Shown here piece by piece: positions 25,288 through 35,667 of a stretch of DNA of 64,000 nt; the stretch's first letter is position 1, and every line of letters starts with the position of its first letter. The stretch covers positions 1 through 64,000 of the forward strand of contig JANQKV010000008.1 in assembly GCA_028280945.1 (NCBI GenBank). The letters run 5' to 3'. The DNA is from Opitutaceae bacterium (GTDB lineage: Bacteria > Verrucomicrobiota > Verrucomicrobiia > Opitutales > Opitutaceae). The notes below the pieces were generated by a model. That model saw nothing but the letters and a program-made list of their open reading frames with translations, ran no database searches and had not been told where the DNA came from. A program made the translations under genes and the position numbers.

Positions 25288-27984
25288 ATGAAGACACTAC
25301 AGCAGCTCTGGCGCGCCATCTTTCGTCGCCGCGATTTGGAAGCGGAGATGCAGGAGGAGATGGCGTTTCACCGTGAAGAGCAGGCTCGCCTGCTGCGTGA
25401 ACAGGGCCTGACGGCGGATGCGGCCGCGCGCGCGGCACAGAGACAGTTTGGTGCGCGCGGCCGCTTGGAGGAGGACGCCCGGGAGGCGCGCGGTTTTGTA
25501 TGGCTGGCGCATTTTGGTCAGGACCTGAGATTTGCCCTGCGCATGCTGCGCAAGCAAAAGGGCTTCACGACGATCGCCGTATTGACTCTGGCACTGGGAT
25601 TGAGCGCGAACATGACGGTGTTTTCGTTCGTCGATGTGTTCTTTTTTCAGTCCCTCCCCGGGGTGCACCAAACGGAGGAGTTGGTGGTGATGACGCGGGA
25701 CGATCCCCGCAATCAATTCGCGTCGTCGTTCGCCTGGCCGGACTACGAGGACTACCGCGACAACGTTTCGGCATTTTCTGATCTTGCGGTGGTATTGCTG
25801 CGACCTGCGCACCTTAGCCGCCCCGGTCACCTGGCGGAGCGAAACTGGATCGAATTCGTCAGTCCCAATTACTTTGAGATGGCGGGCACGCGTCCTCACT
25901 TGGGACGGCTGTTCCTGCCGGGCGAGGGCGCCGAGGTGGGCAAGGATCCCGTGGTGGTTCTGGCCTACCACTATTGGCGGGATCGTCTGGGAGAAGATCC
26001 CGGTGTGGTCGGACGGACCCTGATGATCAACGGCCAGCCTTGCGAAGTGGTGGGGGTTGCGGCGGAACGATTCAACGGACTGCAGTGGGGGTTGGCACCG
26101 GCGTTATGGGTGCATGCCCGCATGATTCCGTCCCTGATTCATTGGGACTCAAACATGTTCAACGATCGCAACTGGGGGGTGTTTCGGGCGGTAGGCCGGT
26201 TGGCCGAGGGAGCATCGGTGACCCAAGTGAACACCCAGCTGGCGACCGTGGACCAGCGGCTGCGCGAGTTGCACGTGGCGGGCGCCATGGATCAGGTTCG
26301 CACCCGCGCGGTGCCGGAGCATCTTTCACGACCAGATCCTTCGGTGAGTGGATTTATACCGCTGGCCGCCATGGTGTTTCTCGCCCTGGTTTTCCTCATT
26401 CTGCTCATTGCCTGTGCCAACGTGGCCAACTTGATGTTTGCCCGAGCGGTCACCCGGCAACGCGAGCTGGCGATTCGCGCGGCCATGGGCGCATCGCGAG
26501 GTCGGCTTACTCGCCAACTGCTTACGGAAAGCCTGCTGCTGGCGGCCATGGCAGGTGTAGTCGCTTGGGGCATGGCCAACCTGGTTGGCCTCGCCCTCGT
26601 TGGATTTTCGCCCAGTGGAGATATCCCCATCTCGGCCGAGTCTTCCGAGAGCAGTCCATGGGTGGTCGTTTTTGCATTCGGAGTTTCCCTGGCAGCCGGC
26701 TTGATCACCGGACTACTGCCGGCCTTGCGTTCCAGCCGCCTGGATCTTGTCCGGGTCATCAATGGTGATGGCGGTGACGGTGGCGGTCGTCGTCGGCACT
26801 GGCTGCGGAACGGACTCGTGGTTTCCCAGATTGCGTTCTGTGCGGTAGTGCTGGTGGCGGGTGGCTTGTTTGTGCGCAACCTGCAACAGGCCTCCAAGAT
26901 CAGACTGGGATTCGATCCGGAGCGACTTGCCATGGCTTCCCTTGATCTCGACCTGCAGGGATATTCACACAAACGCGGGTTTGAATTTCTGGATGAGTTG
27001 ACCACCCAGATCGAGGCGTTGCCGGGGATAGAGAGTGTGTCGTTTGCCAATGTCTTGCCACTGGGCACCAGCCCGTCGCTGCGCAATGTGGCGGACTCCC
27101 GGGCTGCCCAACTCGACGAAACGGGCCGCCGGGAGGGAGAATTCCAAGCCGCCATGAACATCGTCGAAACCAAGTTCTTCGAAACCATGGGCACCGCGCT
27201 GCAACGGGGTCGCGCCTTCAATGATTTTGATTCGGCGGAGTCACCACGGGTGGTGGTGGTCAACCAAGTGCTGGCCGAGACGATGTGGTCGGGTGAAGAT
27301 GCGCTGGCACAGCGCTTGATACTGCCTGACGGGCAAATTGCGGAGGTGGTGGGAATCGTCGAGACGGGGAAGTATGTGATGATCAGCGAAGAGCCCCGAC
27401 CGGCCTTCTTTGTGCCGTTCGCCCAGTCCTACAACGCACCCATTACGTTGTTTGTTCGCACCCGCGGCGAGGCTGCGGCAGTCCTGCCGGAGATGCGGGC
27501 GATCCTGCAGCGTCTCGATTCGGATCTACCGATTTTCAGCGCCCAGACGATGAAGGAGCATCTTCGATCCAGTGCGTTTGGATTCCTGCCGATGCGCATG
27601 GCTGCTTACGCGGCAGCCGGACAAGGCCTTGTGGGCCTTTTGCTGGCCGTGATGGGAGTCTACGGCGTGGTAGCGTATTCGGTAAGCCAGCGGACCCGGG
27701 AGATTGGGATCCGTCTGGCCTTGGGCGCAGAGCGCAGTGATGTGTTTCGCCTGGTGGTGCGCGGCGGACTCAACCTGATCATCGTGGGTCTGGCCTTGGG
27801 ACTTTTGATTGCGGTCGGCTTGGCGGTGGTGCTTTCAGGCCTGTTGGTCGGCCTGAATGCGCTTAACCTGCCGGTCTTTGGGGGCGTTGCCGCCGGGCTT
27901 ACCGCGATCTCCCTTTTGGCGTGTTACCTCCCGGCGCGACGGGCGATGGCCGTCGATCCAGCCGTCACCCTGAAGTGCGAGTAG
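25288..27984 (+). CDS. ADOP-type ABC transporter permease (FtsX-like, duplicated)
   Basis: The 898-residue protein belongs to the acidobacterial duplicated orphan permease (ADOP) group. It has a cytoplasmic N-terminal ADOP segment ([20 protein letters not shown]), then a MacB-like periplasmic domain and an FtsX membrane domain ([20 protein letters not shown]), and then both again, ending with a second FtsX domain near residues 770-890. No ATPase gene is adjacent, which is the rule for this orphan group. The substrate is unknown; relatives are linked to export or stress response. The start at 25288 is chosen for the family N-terminus. It converges closely with a small minus-strand gene. Confidence 0.92.
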   Translation: MKTLQQLWRAIFRRRDLEAEMQEEMAFHREEQARLLREQGLTADAAARAAQRQFGARGRLEEDAREARGFVWLAHFGQDLRFALRMLRKQKGFTTIAVLTLALGLSANMTVFSFVDVFFFQSLPGVHQTEELVVMTRDDPRNQFASSFAWPDYEDYRDNVSAFSDLAVVLLRPAHLSRPGHLAERNWIEFVSPNYFEMAGTRPHLGRLFLPGEGAEVGKDPVVVLAYHYWRDRLGEDPGVVGRTLMINGQPCEVVGVAAERFNGLQWGLAPALWVHARMIPSLIHWDSNMFNDRNWGVFRAVGRLAEGASVTQVNTQLATVDQRLRELHVAGAMDQVRTRAVPEHLSRPDPSVSGFIPLAAMVFLALVFLILLIACANVANLMFARAVTRQRELAIRAAMGASRGRLTRQLLTESLLLAAMAGVVAWGMANLVGLALVGFSPSGDIPISAESSESSPWVVVFAFGVSLAAGLITGLLPALRSSRLDLVRVINGDGGDGGGRRRHWLRNGLVVSQIAFCAVVLVAGGLFVRNLQQASKIRLGFDPERLAMASLDLDLQGYSHKRGFEFLDELTTQIEALPGIESVSFANVLPLGTSPSLRNVADSRAAQLDETGRREGEFQAAMNIVETKFFETMGTALQRGRAFNDFDSAESPRVVVVNQVLAETMWSGEDALAQRLILPDGQIAEVVGIVETGKYVMISEEPRPAFFVPFAQSYNAPITLFVRTRGEAAAVLPEMRAILQRLDSDLPIFSAQTMKEHLRSSAFGFLPMRMAAYAAAGQGLVGLLLAVMGVYGVVAYSVSQRTREIGIRLALGAERSDVFRLVVRGGLNLIIVGLALGLLIAVGLAVVLSGLLVGLNALNLPVFGGVAAGLTAISLLACYLPARRAMAVDPAVTLKCE

Positions 27985-27996
27985 GAAGGGCGGCGC

Positions 27997-28278
27997 TCAG
28001 CCGTTGCGGACCTTGTTTTTCTCGTCTTCGCGCTCGTCCTCGAGACGGGCGCGCTCGTTGGTGATCTGCTTCCGGATTTCTTCCGCATCATCCAATTTCT
28101 GGACGGAAAGCGCTTCCTCGAGTTTCTGCTTCAGAAAGATCTCCCGCTCCGCGATCCTGCCTTGGTAAACTTGGTCGATCTCCGCGAGCCTGGCTTTCTG
28201 CTCATCGGTCAAGGGTTTGGCGGCATCCGGGTCGGATTTGGCCAGACGTTCCATGGCGAGTTCGTAAGCACTCTTCAT
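27997..28278 (-). CDS. Small charged helical protein, conserved type, unknown
   Basis: This 93-residue protein starts MKSAYELAMERLAKSDPD and is strongly charged and helical. It contains TDEQKARLAEIDQVYQGRIA and a Glu/Lys/Arg-rich tail consistent with a coiled coil. Small proteins of this look, with ELAMERL near the start, occur in Verrucomicrobiota, but I know no function. It lies 11 bp after comEC on the same strand, so it is probably co-transcribed. The start is the only ATG at the proper place; the longer frame reading back through comEC is a shadow. Confidence 0.75.
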   Translation of the reverse strand: MKSAYELAMERLAKSDPDAAKPLTDEQKARLAEIDQVYQGRIAEREIFLKQKLEEALSVQKLDDAEEIRKQITNERARLEDEREDEKNKVRNG

Positions 28279-28289
28279 GACAGCAGGTA

Positions 28290-29933
28290 TCAGGCAAAAC
28301 GCAGGCCGATGACAAGCACGAGAAACGAAACCCCTGTCGGCAACCACCAGTGCCACCGGGACGTGGGATCGATCCTTTCGTGCGCAAAAACCATCGCCGC
28401 GAGTACGGCGACCATGCCGGTCTGCCCCCAGGCTGGCAGCCAGAACGACGCCAGTTTGCTGCCGGTATTGCCGATGCCCATTTCGAGGACGGTTTGCATG
28501 GCGACCAAAACCAGCGCCGCGGCATGGTTGAACACCAACGCCAGCGTCATGCTGCCCGCCAATCCGACCACGATCGCGGTGAATCCACCCGCCACCACCA
28601 GTCCCGCCAGCGGCACCAACAACACATTTGCATAGAATGCCAAAGGGGTGAACCACCCGAAGAAGGCCACACTGGTGATCAAGCCGATCAACGATGCGGT
28701 CCAGGTAAGGGCGGCGGCTTGCAGCGTGCGTGTGATCATCGCTTGCCCCACCCGCTGCCAGGTTTGCAGCGTGGCGTTGGGAATATCCCGCCAGGGGCGA
28801 ATCAAACTGTTCCAGTGCTCGCCCAAGGGAAGACCGTGTATCAATAGAGCGAATACGACGGCATAGCTCATCTGAAATCCCGCCGAAAAAAGCTGCATCG
28901 GATCGAGCAACAGGACCAGCAGGGCCGAGGCCGCGATCGATGCCAGGGGATTGCCCGGCGTGCGCCACACCCGGGCTGCCTGGTAGCAGGTGATCATCAA
29001 CCATGCCCGAACCGCCGACGGCGGTCGCCCGATCAAGTCCACATAGAACCACAGCAATGCCGCCCCGATCAGGAAAATGGCCAGCGGCCGCAGTCGTCCG
29101 ATTCGGAGCAAGAGGTAAAGTGCCGTGGCGATGACCCCGATGTGGAGCCCGCTGATGGCGAAGAGATGCATGGTGCCACTGCGCACGAACAAGGCCTTGG
29201 CGTCATCGGTCAGTTCATGCCGTTCGCCCAGGAGCATTGCGCGCAACGCGCCGGCCAGGGCCGGATGTTCGGCCAACCCGGCCTCCAGGATGGTGGCGGC
29301 CTGGCGTTTGATCTCATCGCGAACCGCGGCGTAGAGCGAAGGCGCCTCGACGGTCGCCTGCCATCGGGCCTGGCGCACCCGGAAATTCAGCCCCAAGTCT
29401 TCGAGGTATTGGGAAAACCCATCGCGCGGAAGGCCCGACAAATGTCCGATTCGACCGACGAGATGGAGCGTTGCGCCCCGAGCGAAGATGGCTTGCTGGT
29501 CTTCCGTTGCTCGCAGCTGCACGTGCACCCTTTGGCCGCTCAGCTCATTCCGCGGGTCGTTGGCCGCCTTGATCGATCCAAGAAAGCTGAGTCCCCGCTC
29601 CGGGGAAAGGGCTCCGAAGACCCGCTCCACCTTGATCGTAAATTCGATTTCCCGATCGGGCAGATTTTCCCAACCGGGCAGGGGATTGCGCACGGCGCTG
29701 TAGTGCAATCCGCCTGCGCCCACCAGCACCAGAGCGATGGCCATGACTCCACCCCGATTGAAGGCGCGGAAGGGTGACCAAGCGATCATCAACCCAATCA
29801 ACGCCACTCCTGCCCACACACCGACTCCTCCAGCGACGTGCCCCATATCGGCCAGCGCAATCCCCGAGGCAAAGGGCAGCACCACCCAAAGCAGGGGCGC
29901 TCGTTCAACGGAATTTGGCCGCGGAGAGTGCAT
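28290..29933 (-). CDS. comEC: ComEC/Rec2-type competence membrane protein
   Basis: ComEC forms the inner-membrane channel for single-stranded DNA during natural transformation. The 547-residue protein has an N-terminal hydrophobic pair of helices, a DUF4131-like soluble part, and the polytopic competence domain with the hallmark FAISGLHIGVIATALYLLL and GRPPSAVRAWLMI. It ends after the membrane domain, without the C-terminal metallo-beta-lactamase domain of the B. subtilis protein. Shorter forms like this occur naturally in several phyla. It is divergent from rarA with an 81-bp gap. Confidence 0.9.
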   Translation of the reverse strand: MHSPRPNSVERAPLLWVVLPFASGIALADMGHVAGGVGVWAGVALIGLMIAWSPFRAFNRGGVMAIALVLVGAGGLHYSAVRNPLPGWENLPDREIEFTIKVERVFGALSPERGLSFLGSIKAANDPRNELSGQRVHVQLRATEDQQAIFARGATLHLVGRIGHLSGLPRDGFSQYLEDLGLNFRVRQARWQATVEAPSLYAAVRDEIKRQAATILEAGLAEHPALAGALRAMLLGERHELTDDAKALFVRSGTMHLFAISGLHIGVIATALYLLLRIGRLRPLAIFLIGAALLWFYVDLIGRPPSAVRAWLMITCYQAARVWRTPGNPLASIAASALLVLLLDPMQLFSAGFQMSYAVVFALLIHGLPLGEHWNSLIRPWRDIPNATLQTWQRVGQAMITRTLQAAALTWTASLIGLITSVAFFGWFTPLAFYANVLLVPLAGLVVAGGFTAIVVGLAGSMTLALVFNHAAALVLVAMQTVLEMGIGNTGSKLASFWLPAWGQTGMVAVLAAMVFAHERIDPTSRWHWWLPTGVSFLVLVIGLRFA

Positions 29934-30014
29934 GGACTGGGATCGGGTTCCCGCCGGGCCAAAGCGGGACTTTCCCTGATGGTCGTTTTCGGTTCATCTT
30001 ACGAACACTCTTTT

Positions 30015-31379
30015 ATGGCCGATTCCGCGCAGTCTGATTTTTTTGCCCCGTCGCCCGATGATGCGGGCAAGGCATCAACTGTGCATCAACCCCTGGCTGC
30101 TAGGATGCGTCCCCAATCCCTGGCGGAAATTGTCGGACAGGAGCAACTGACCGCGCCCGGCAGTCTGTTGCCCCAATTGATCAGCACGGACCGGTTTGGC
30201 AGCCTGCTGTTCTATGGTCCGCCCGGTTGCGGCAAAACCAGTTTTGCCGAGGTCATTGCCCGCGAAACCCGCAGTCGATTTGTGCGCGTCAACGCGGTCA
30301 TGTCCAACGTCGCCGAGTTGCGTGAAATCCTCGGCATTGCCCGCCGGATGCCGGAGTCCCGCACGCTGCTGTTCATCGACGAGCTGCACCGCTTCAACAA
30401 GGCCCAGCAGGACCTGCTGCTGCCGGATGTGGAGGAAGGCGTGATTCGCTTGATCGGCGCGACGACCCACAACCCGGGATTTTATGTGAATCCGCCGCTG
30501 CTCTCACGCAGCCACCTTTTCCGGCTCGAACCGCTGTCGACGGAAGCGGTGGCGACGGTGTTGCGCCGGGCGCTGCAGGAGCCGGAACGCGGTTTGGGCA
30601 AGTTGGATCTTGCGGCGACCGACGAAGTGCTGGCCGACCTGGCGGTGCTGTGTGATGGGGATCTCCGCCGCGCGCTCAACGCCTTGGAGGTGGTGGCGCT
30701 GAGTCTTCCGGAAGGTCGGCGCGAAATCACAGCTGCGGAACTTGAGTCGTTCGCCCGCGAGCGTCGCATCCGTTACGATGCCAACGAGGATGAACACTAC
30801 GACACGATTTCGGCGTTCATCAAAAGCTGTCGCGGCGGCGACCCGGATGCGGCGATGTATTGGCTGGCCAAGATGCTGGCGGGCGGGGAAGACCCGCGAT
30901 TTATCGCCCGTCGACTGGTGATTCTAGCGAGTGAAGACATCGGCTTGGCGGACCCGTTTGCCCTGCCGCTCGCCACGGCAGCGCATCACGCGGTCGATTT
31001 TGTGGGCCTGCCGGAAGCAGAGCTCACCTTGGCACACGCGACACTGCATATTGCGTGTGCCCCCAAGAGCAACTCGGCCACGAAAGCCCTGGTGGCGGCC
31101 AAACGGGCGCTGAAGGAGGCCCCCGTTCAGCCCGTCCCCATTTATTTGCGGGACAAAGGCGGGCAGGCCAGCAAGCGCGCTGGTCACGGCAAGGGTTACC
31201 TCTACTCGCATGAGTTCCCTGAGGGAATCGCCCCGCAGGATTATCTCGAAAAACCGCTGCGACTTTACGAACCGTCCACCAACGGTCTCGAATCCCGCAT
31301 CGCCGACCGCCTTGCGCGCTGGGCGAAGTTGCGAGCAGAGTCGAGCGCGGTGGCTCCCACGGACCCCGGGTCAAAATGA
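30015..31379 (+). CDS. rarA: Replication-associated recombination protein A (AAA ATPase)
   Basis: RarA/MgsA is a clamp-loader-like AAA+ ATPase that acts at stalled replication forks. The 454-residue protein has PLAARMRPQSLAEIVGQEQL, Walker A GPPGCGKTS, Walker B LLFIDELHRFN, the sensor region GATTHNPGFYVN, and the C-terminal tetramerisation domain ending in the usual RAGHGKGYLYSHEFPEG. The ATG at 30015 (MADSAQSDFF) gives the usual N-terminus. Its 3' end overlaps the converging membrane-protein gene by nine bases. Confidence 0.95.
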   Translation: MADSAQSDFFAPSPDDAGKASTVHQPLAARMRPQSLAEIVGQEQLTAPGSLLPQLISTDRFGSLLFYGPPGCGKTSFAEVIARETRSRFVRVNAVMSNVAELREILGIARRMPESRTLLFIDELHRFNKAQQDLLLPDVEEGVIRLIGATTHNPGFYVNPPLLSRSHLFRLEPLSTEAVATVLRRALQEPERGLGKLDLAATDEVLADLAVLCDGDLRRALNALEVVALSLPEGRREITAAELESFARERRIRYDANEDEHYDTISAFIKSCRGGDPDAAMYWLAKMLAGGEDPRFIARRLVILASEDIGLADPFALPLATAAHHAVDFVGLPEAELTLAHATLHIACAPKSNSATKALVAAKRALKEAPVQPVPIYLRDKGGQASKRAGHGKGYLYSHEFPEGIAPQDYLEKPLRLYEPSTNGLESRIADRLARWAKLRAESSAVAPTDPGSK

Positions 31380-32675
31380 GTGCGGCGCCGGAGCCAATTC
31401 GGAATGGTCGAAGCGATACACTCGGAAGAAGTCGGTGGTTTCCCTGGCGGTCGCGGCCGTCAACATCACGAGCAAGGCAAGCGATACACTCGCGCCGAGA
31501 CGCTTAGCGTTGCTTGGAGTCCATCGTTCCCGCCAGAAGTCCAATCCGACAACCGCAGTCATTACCAGCGCCGTATAGCTCATCCACGAATAGTAGTAGG
31601 GCCACATTCGCTGGAAAACCCATCCCTGATACTTCCCGGTTGTGCTTAGCAGGAGATTAGGGGCAAAAACCATAAAAAGCAGTGCTCCCAGCAGGGCTGG
31701 ATGGGAGACAGCACGCGCTCGTTCCAAAGCGGAATCTCGCTTCCCGAGATAGAGCCAGGTTACCCAACCGGCTCCCGCCGACAACATGATGCTCACCCCA
31801 TCCAGATTCGCGAAGAGTCGCCGGCCAAAGCTCTCGATATCCATAAAAAGTGGCCCTTCGATGTCTTGCCATCGCGGATTCAACCACGACTCCAGACCGG
31901 GTAAAATCCCCAGCGAATTGGCTGTCAACGAAAGGGCGGCAGCCTTCACGTCCGGGACCATGGTTCCACCACCGTAGGTGATTTCCCAAGGGGCGGTAAT
32001 GGTGCGCAGGGTCAGCGCAATTCCGCCGTAAAGGAGCAGCACGATTCCGCACAAGACCGTTGTGCTGGAAAACCCGTGCCGAAGGCCCCGCCCGGCAACA
32101 AGACCCCGGACCAACCACGGCCAGACGACAAAAACGGCATTCATTTCGTGCGACATCATCGCCAGGGCAAAGAGCACGGGCACAAGGATAGTATGGTGAT
32201 GTGAGTCCGGTCGCAGCGAAACAGCCCCCATCAGCCAAACGCAGGCCCAGCCCAGCCAAAGCAGGGGATTGTAGAACAACGGTTGATATGCCACGACCAC
32301 CGGCAGCAGCGCGCACACCAAGCCCATGAAGTAGGCCCCGGACTGACTCTTGCCCAAAGCCAGCCGAACAAATTGCGCTGCGGTTGCCGCACATGCCACG
32401 AAGGCAGCAAGGCGTAGAAGCGACAGCACGCCATCGCGACAGTCCCGCAGCAGGAACTCCAGCAAAGGCCATTTCACCACGGCGTAGAATCGCCCGATGG
32501 CCAGGTCCAAAAGCCGATTGGCATGGCCCAATGATGCGTCGGAAGCTCCGGCCAATGCATGAAGCTCGTCCGCCGTGGCAATCCGGATGCCGTTGATCCG
32601 AGCAAAAAGGATCACTATCGCAGCCGCCGCTAGCACCCCGGACCATATGCTCACACGTGAAAGTTTGAATGGCAT
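31371..32675 (-). CDS. Polytopic membrane protein, unknown (GT-C-like topology)
   Basis: The 434-residue product has about ten hydrophobic segments, an early acidic residue after the first helix (TADELHALAG), and a soluble loop between helices (WEITYGGGTMVPDVKAAALS). This topology recalls GT-C glycosyltransferases and O-antigen or mannosyl-transfer proteins, but I do not see a diagnostic motif, so no function is assigned. GC looks lower than in the neighbouring genes, which may mean transfer. It is alone on its strand between rarA, which it overlaps, and a 200-bp gap with no visible feature. Confidence 0.7.
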   Translation of the reverse strand: MPFKLSRVSIWSGVLAAAAIVILFARINGIRIATADELHALAGASDASLGHANRLLDLAIGRFYAVVKWPLLEFLLRDCRDGVLSLLRLAAFVACAATAAQFVRLALGKSQSGAYFMGLVCALLPVVVAYQPLFYNPLLWLGWACVWLMGAVSLRPDSHHHTILVPVLFALAMMSHEMNAVFVVWPWLVRGLVAGRGLRHGFSSTTVLCGIVLLLYGGIALTLRTITAPWEITYGGGTMVPDVKAAALSLTANSLGILPGLESWLNPRWQDIEGPLFMDIESFGRRLFANLDGVSIMLSAGAGWVTWLYLGKRDSALERARAVSHPALLGALLFMVFAPNLLLSTTGKYQGWVFQRMWPYYYSWMSYTALVMTAVVGLDFWRERWTPSNAKRLGASVSLALLVMLTAATARETTDFFRVYRFDHSELAPAPHSF

Positions 32676-32875
32676 CGAAAAGACGACTGGAGAGGGTTCA
32701 CGGGAGGATTACCATATCTATTGTGTTCCCATGGGATCGCGTGGGTCGCAGGGAATTGTCGGCGGACAACAACAGACAATCAGAGCCCAGAGCGGGAAGG
32801 ATCAACAGAACGTGAAAACGGAGCAGCCGTTCACCAGCTCTTGAACCGTTCGTCCAAGACCCTAGTTTTGAAGCC

Positions 32876-33361
32876 ATGAAATTGAAACGTTGGCCGTCGC
32901 TGTTTCTGCTGTTGCTCGTCGGCGCGGTGGTTGTCCCGTCCTTGCGGGCGGACGATGATGATGACGATGAAGAAGAGGGGGAGGTCGTGGGCGTCGAGGT
33001 GGAGCGGCCCGACGGGACGTATCTGGGCCTGGCGATTGAGGGCAATGCCTTGGTGCTGCGTTTTTATGACGAGGAGGAGCAGGAAGTTACCCCCGATGTG
33101 GCCCGGGCCAATGCCTGGTGGAAACCCGTGAATGTTTCCGGTCGTGAGCGTGTCGTCCTGAATCCCAGTGGCAACGCCTTGCGCTCTCCTCCCAAGGTGC
33201 GCCCACCGCATGTGTTTTTTGTGATGCTGACCCTGCTGGATGAAAACAACCAGGGTGTGGGCACCTACCGCTTCAACATGCGGGAGCTGATGGATGACGA
33301 TGACGACGATGACGACGACGATGAGGACGATGAGGATGATGACGACGACGATCGTTACTGA
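32876..33361 (+). CDS. Secreted protein with Asp/Glu-rich ends, unknown
   Basis: The 161-residue protein has a clear Sec signal (MKLKRWPSLFLLLLVGAVVV, with a cut near SLRA). An acidic run follows at about residues 26-37, then a central beta-like domain of roughly 100 residues with FYDEEEQEVTPDVARAN and VFFVMLTLLDENNQGV, and finally a tail of about 22 nearly uninterrupted Asp/Glu residues. Such tails can bind calcium or other cations. The gene overlaps the converging MFS transporter by seven bases. I recognise no family. Confidence 0.8.
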   Translation: MKLKRWPSLFLLLLVGAVVVPSLRADDDDDDEEEGEVVGVEVERPDGTYLGLAIEGNALVLRFYDEEEQEVTPDVARANAWWKPVNVSGRERVVLNPSGNALRSPPKVRPPHVFFVMLTLLDENNQGVGTYRFNMRELMDDDDDDDDDDEDDEDDDDDDRY

Positions 33362-34692
33362 CGAACGTCGGTGATTCCCATCTGTCGGTGGATTTGTTCC
33401 AAAGGCACGCCCTTGGTTTCGGGCACCATCAGGCGCACCCAGATCAACTGCAGCACCATCATCCCGGTGAAGATCAAAAAGATGAAACCGGGAGCCAAGG
33501 CAGCCACCATGAGGGGAAACACCGTGGTGATCAGAGCGGCAAAAACCCAGTGGGTGGAACTGCCAAGCGCGGTTCCGGCTGCTCGGTTCCTGGTGGGAAA
33601 GATTTCGGAGATGAACACCCAGATGACCGCGCCTTGGCCCATCGCGTGGGCTGCGATGAAAGCGAAGATGCAAACCGGCACGATAGCGTAGTTTTCGCTG
33701 AAAAACGCTCCGGCCGTCATGCCGAGTGAAAGGATGTAGCCAACCGAACCCAAGTAGAGCAGGGTGCGACGTCCGAGGCGGTCGATCAGCCACAGGCCCA
33801 CAAACGTAAAGATGAGGTTGGTGAGCCCGATTCCAATGGACTGGAGCAAGGCCGCACGTTCGCCCAGCCCGGTGAGTTCGAAGATCCGCGGAGCAAAATA
33901 CAGGACCGCGTTGATGCCGGAGAGCTGGTTAAAAAACGCGATGAGGAAGGCGAGCACGATGGGAATCCGCAGGCGAGGATGCCAGAATCTGGATGTGGTG
34001 CCTACGGTTTTTTCGGCCTGGGCCAGGGTGGTGACGGAGTCCTCGATCTCGGCGGTGGTCGCGTTGGGGCGAATCAGTCTTAACACGGTGGCTCCGGCTT
34101 CGCGGTCACCCCGCACCGCCACCAGCCACCGGGGGCTTTCGGGGATGCCAAAACACATCAGGGTATAGACCAGGGCGGGGAAGGCCTCGACCGCCAGCAT
34201 CCAGCGCCAGGCATGATCGCCCAAGCCGCCCAGCAGTGCGTTGGACATGAACGCCACCAGAATACCGAATACGATGTTGAACTGAAACAATCCGGCCAAT
34301 CGCCCGCGCCATTTGGGCGGGGAGATTTCCGCGATGTAAAGCGGGGCTGCGACGGTGGAAACACCTACTCCAACTCCTCCGATAAAGCGGGCGACAATGA
34401 AGGATCCCACATCCGTTGCCAGGCCCGACCAGACCGCGGAAACGAAGTAGAGCAACCCGATGGAGATCAACGTTGGTCGTCGACCAAATCGATTCGTTGG
34501 CCAGCCTCCCACCAGAGCCCCCAGCACGGTGCCGTATAGGGCCGAGGCGATGGCCAGGCCGTGCAGGCCGGGACTGAGTTGCCACAGTGATTGGATGGTC
34601 TGTTCCGCTCCGGAAATGACAACCGTATCGAAGCCAAAGATGAAGCCAGCCAGCGCCGACGTAAGGGACCAGTAGAACAGACGGGAGGGCAT
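33355..34692 (-). CDS. Sugar porter family MFS transporter
   Basis: This 445-residue transporter has twelve membrane segments. Sugar-porter signatures are present: FGFDTVVISGAEQTI in the first helix, NRFGRRPTLI after helix 2, PESPRWLVAVRGD after helix 6, QQLSGINAVLYFAP-like FNQLSGINAVLYFAPRIFEL in helix 7, DRLGRRTLLYLG, and PETKGVPLEQIH at the C-terminus. These features predict proton-linked uptake of a hexose or pentose; the exact sugar is unclear. The start at 34692 (MPSRLFYW) is chosen from the family N-terminus. A transglutaminase-like gene lies just upstream. Confidence 0.93.
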   Translation of the reverse strand: MPSRLFYWSLTSALAGFIFGFDTVVISGAEQTIQSLWQLSPGLHGLAIASALYGTVLGALVGGWPTNRFGRRPTLISIGLLYFVSAVWSGLATDVGSFIVARFIGGVGVGVSTVAAPLYIAEISPPKWRGRLAGLFQFNIVFGILVAFMSNALLGGLGDHAWRWMLAVEAFPALVYTLMCFGIPESPRWLVAVRGDREAGATVLRLIRPNATTAEIEDSVTTLAQAEKTVGTTSRFWHPRLRIPIVLAFLIAFFNQLSGINAVLYFAPRIFELTGLGERAALLQSIGIGLTNLIFTFVGLWLIDRLGRRTLLYLGSVGYILSLGMTAGAFFSENYAIVPVCIFAFIAAHAMGQGAVIWVFISEIFPTRNRAAGTALGSSTHWVFAALITTVFPLMVAALAPGFIFLIFTGMMVLQLIWVRLMVPETKGVPLEQIHRQMGITDVRQ

Positions 34693-34749
34693 GGGGTGGG
34701 GTGTGACCAAACCAACCGATTGTGGGGCAAACGCGACCCCCAAATCCGG

Positions 34750-35667
34750 TCAACCCTTGGCGGGCATGCGCCTGGATGGGCGCGATGCGCGTTGCCGTTG
34801 CATGTCCACGGCCACCGCCAGCTCGGTGGTGTGGGTGCCCTTGAAGACCCCGCGCGTGGGGGTGCAATCGTGGTAGTCGCGTCCCACGGCCACCCGCACG
34901 TGACGCTCACCCGCTTCACAATTATTGGTCGGATCAAGGGGCCACCATACCTCGCCGGGCAAACCGACCTCCACCCATGCATGGGATTCGGAGGCACCGA
35001 TGAGTCGCTGCCGGCGGGCCGGTCGACGGGAGGCTTCGCGCTGTGACTCGGTTTCGATGTAGCCCACCACGTAGCGGGCGGGAATCTCCGCTGATCGCAG
35101 AATGGCAATCATGACCTGCGCGAAATCCTGACAAACCCCCGCCTTGGTTTTAAGCACCTCGGCAACGGTGGTGCCCAGATGCGTCATGCCGGATTGGTAG
35201 GTGAACTCCGCATGGATCCATGCATTGAGTTCCAGGGCTGCCGGTCCGATTTCGTCGCGACTGCGAAAGAAACGATTGGCCAGTCGGTTGACGCTGCCAT
35301 CCAGGACGATGGCGGGGGACGCATGCAAAAACTCGTAGTGGCGCAGCTTCTCGCTGTGGTAGATTTGGCGCGCTTCCGACACACTGACCTCCCAGGCGCT
35401 GGGGTGGGACGGCAACGGGTTGGTTTCCACCTCGGTGAAGCTGTCGAGCGTGAGCTCCTCGTGCCGCCGCACGATCGAAAGGGTGTGCACGTGATTGCCA
35501 AAGTAGTCGTTGTAGGTGTGCAGGTTGCTCGCGGGATCGGTCTCCAGCCGGTAGTCCAGCACGTGTTGGTGCGGGGTTTCCGCCGGCTGCAATCGTGCTT
35601 CCATGAACGACTCCGTCGCCGGACCGGCGTATTGGTAGTGGGTGCGGTGATGGATGCGGAAGCGCAT
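34750..35667 (-). CDS. Transglutaminase-like (bacterial N-domain) protein
   Basis: The 305-residue protein starts with the bacterial transglutaminase-like N-terminal domain (MRFRIHHRTHYQYAGPATES). The core follows with the catalytic triad motif: the Cys in KTKAGVCQDFAQVMIAILRS, the His in GASESHAWVEVGL, and the Asp in WWPLDPTNNC. Enzymes of this cysteine-protease-like family cleave or cross-link peptides; the substrate is unknown. The cytosolic start at 35667 is favoured because conserved sequence begins there. It is divergent from ribBA, with about 125 bp between them. Confidence 0.9.
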   Translation of the reverse strand: MRFRIHHRTHYQYAGPATESFMEARLQPAETPHQHVLDYRLETDPASNLHTYNDYFGNHVHTLSIVRRHEELTLDSFTEVETNPLPSHPSAWEVSVSEARQIYHSEKLRHYEFLHASPAIVLDGSVNRLANRFFRSRDEIGPAALELNAWIHAEFTYQSGMTHLGTTVAEVLKTKAGVCQDFAQVMIAILRSAEIPARYVVGYIETESQREASRRPARRQRLIGASESHAWVEVGLPGEVWWPLDPTNNCEAGERHVRVAVGRDYHDCTPTRGVFKGTHTTELAVAVDMQRQRASRPSRRMPAKG

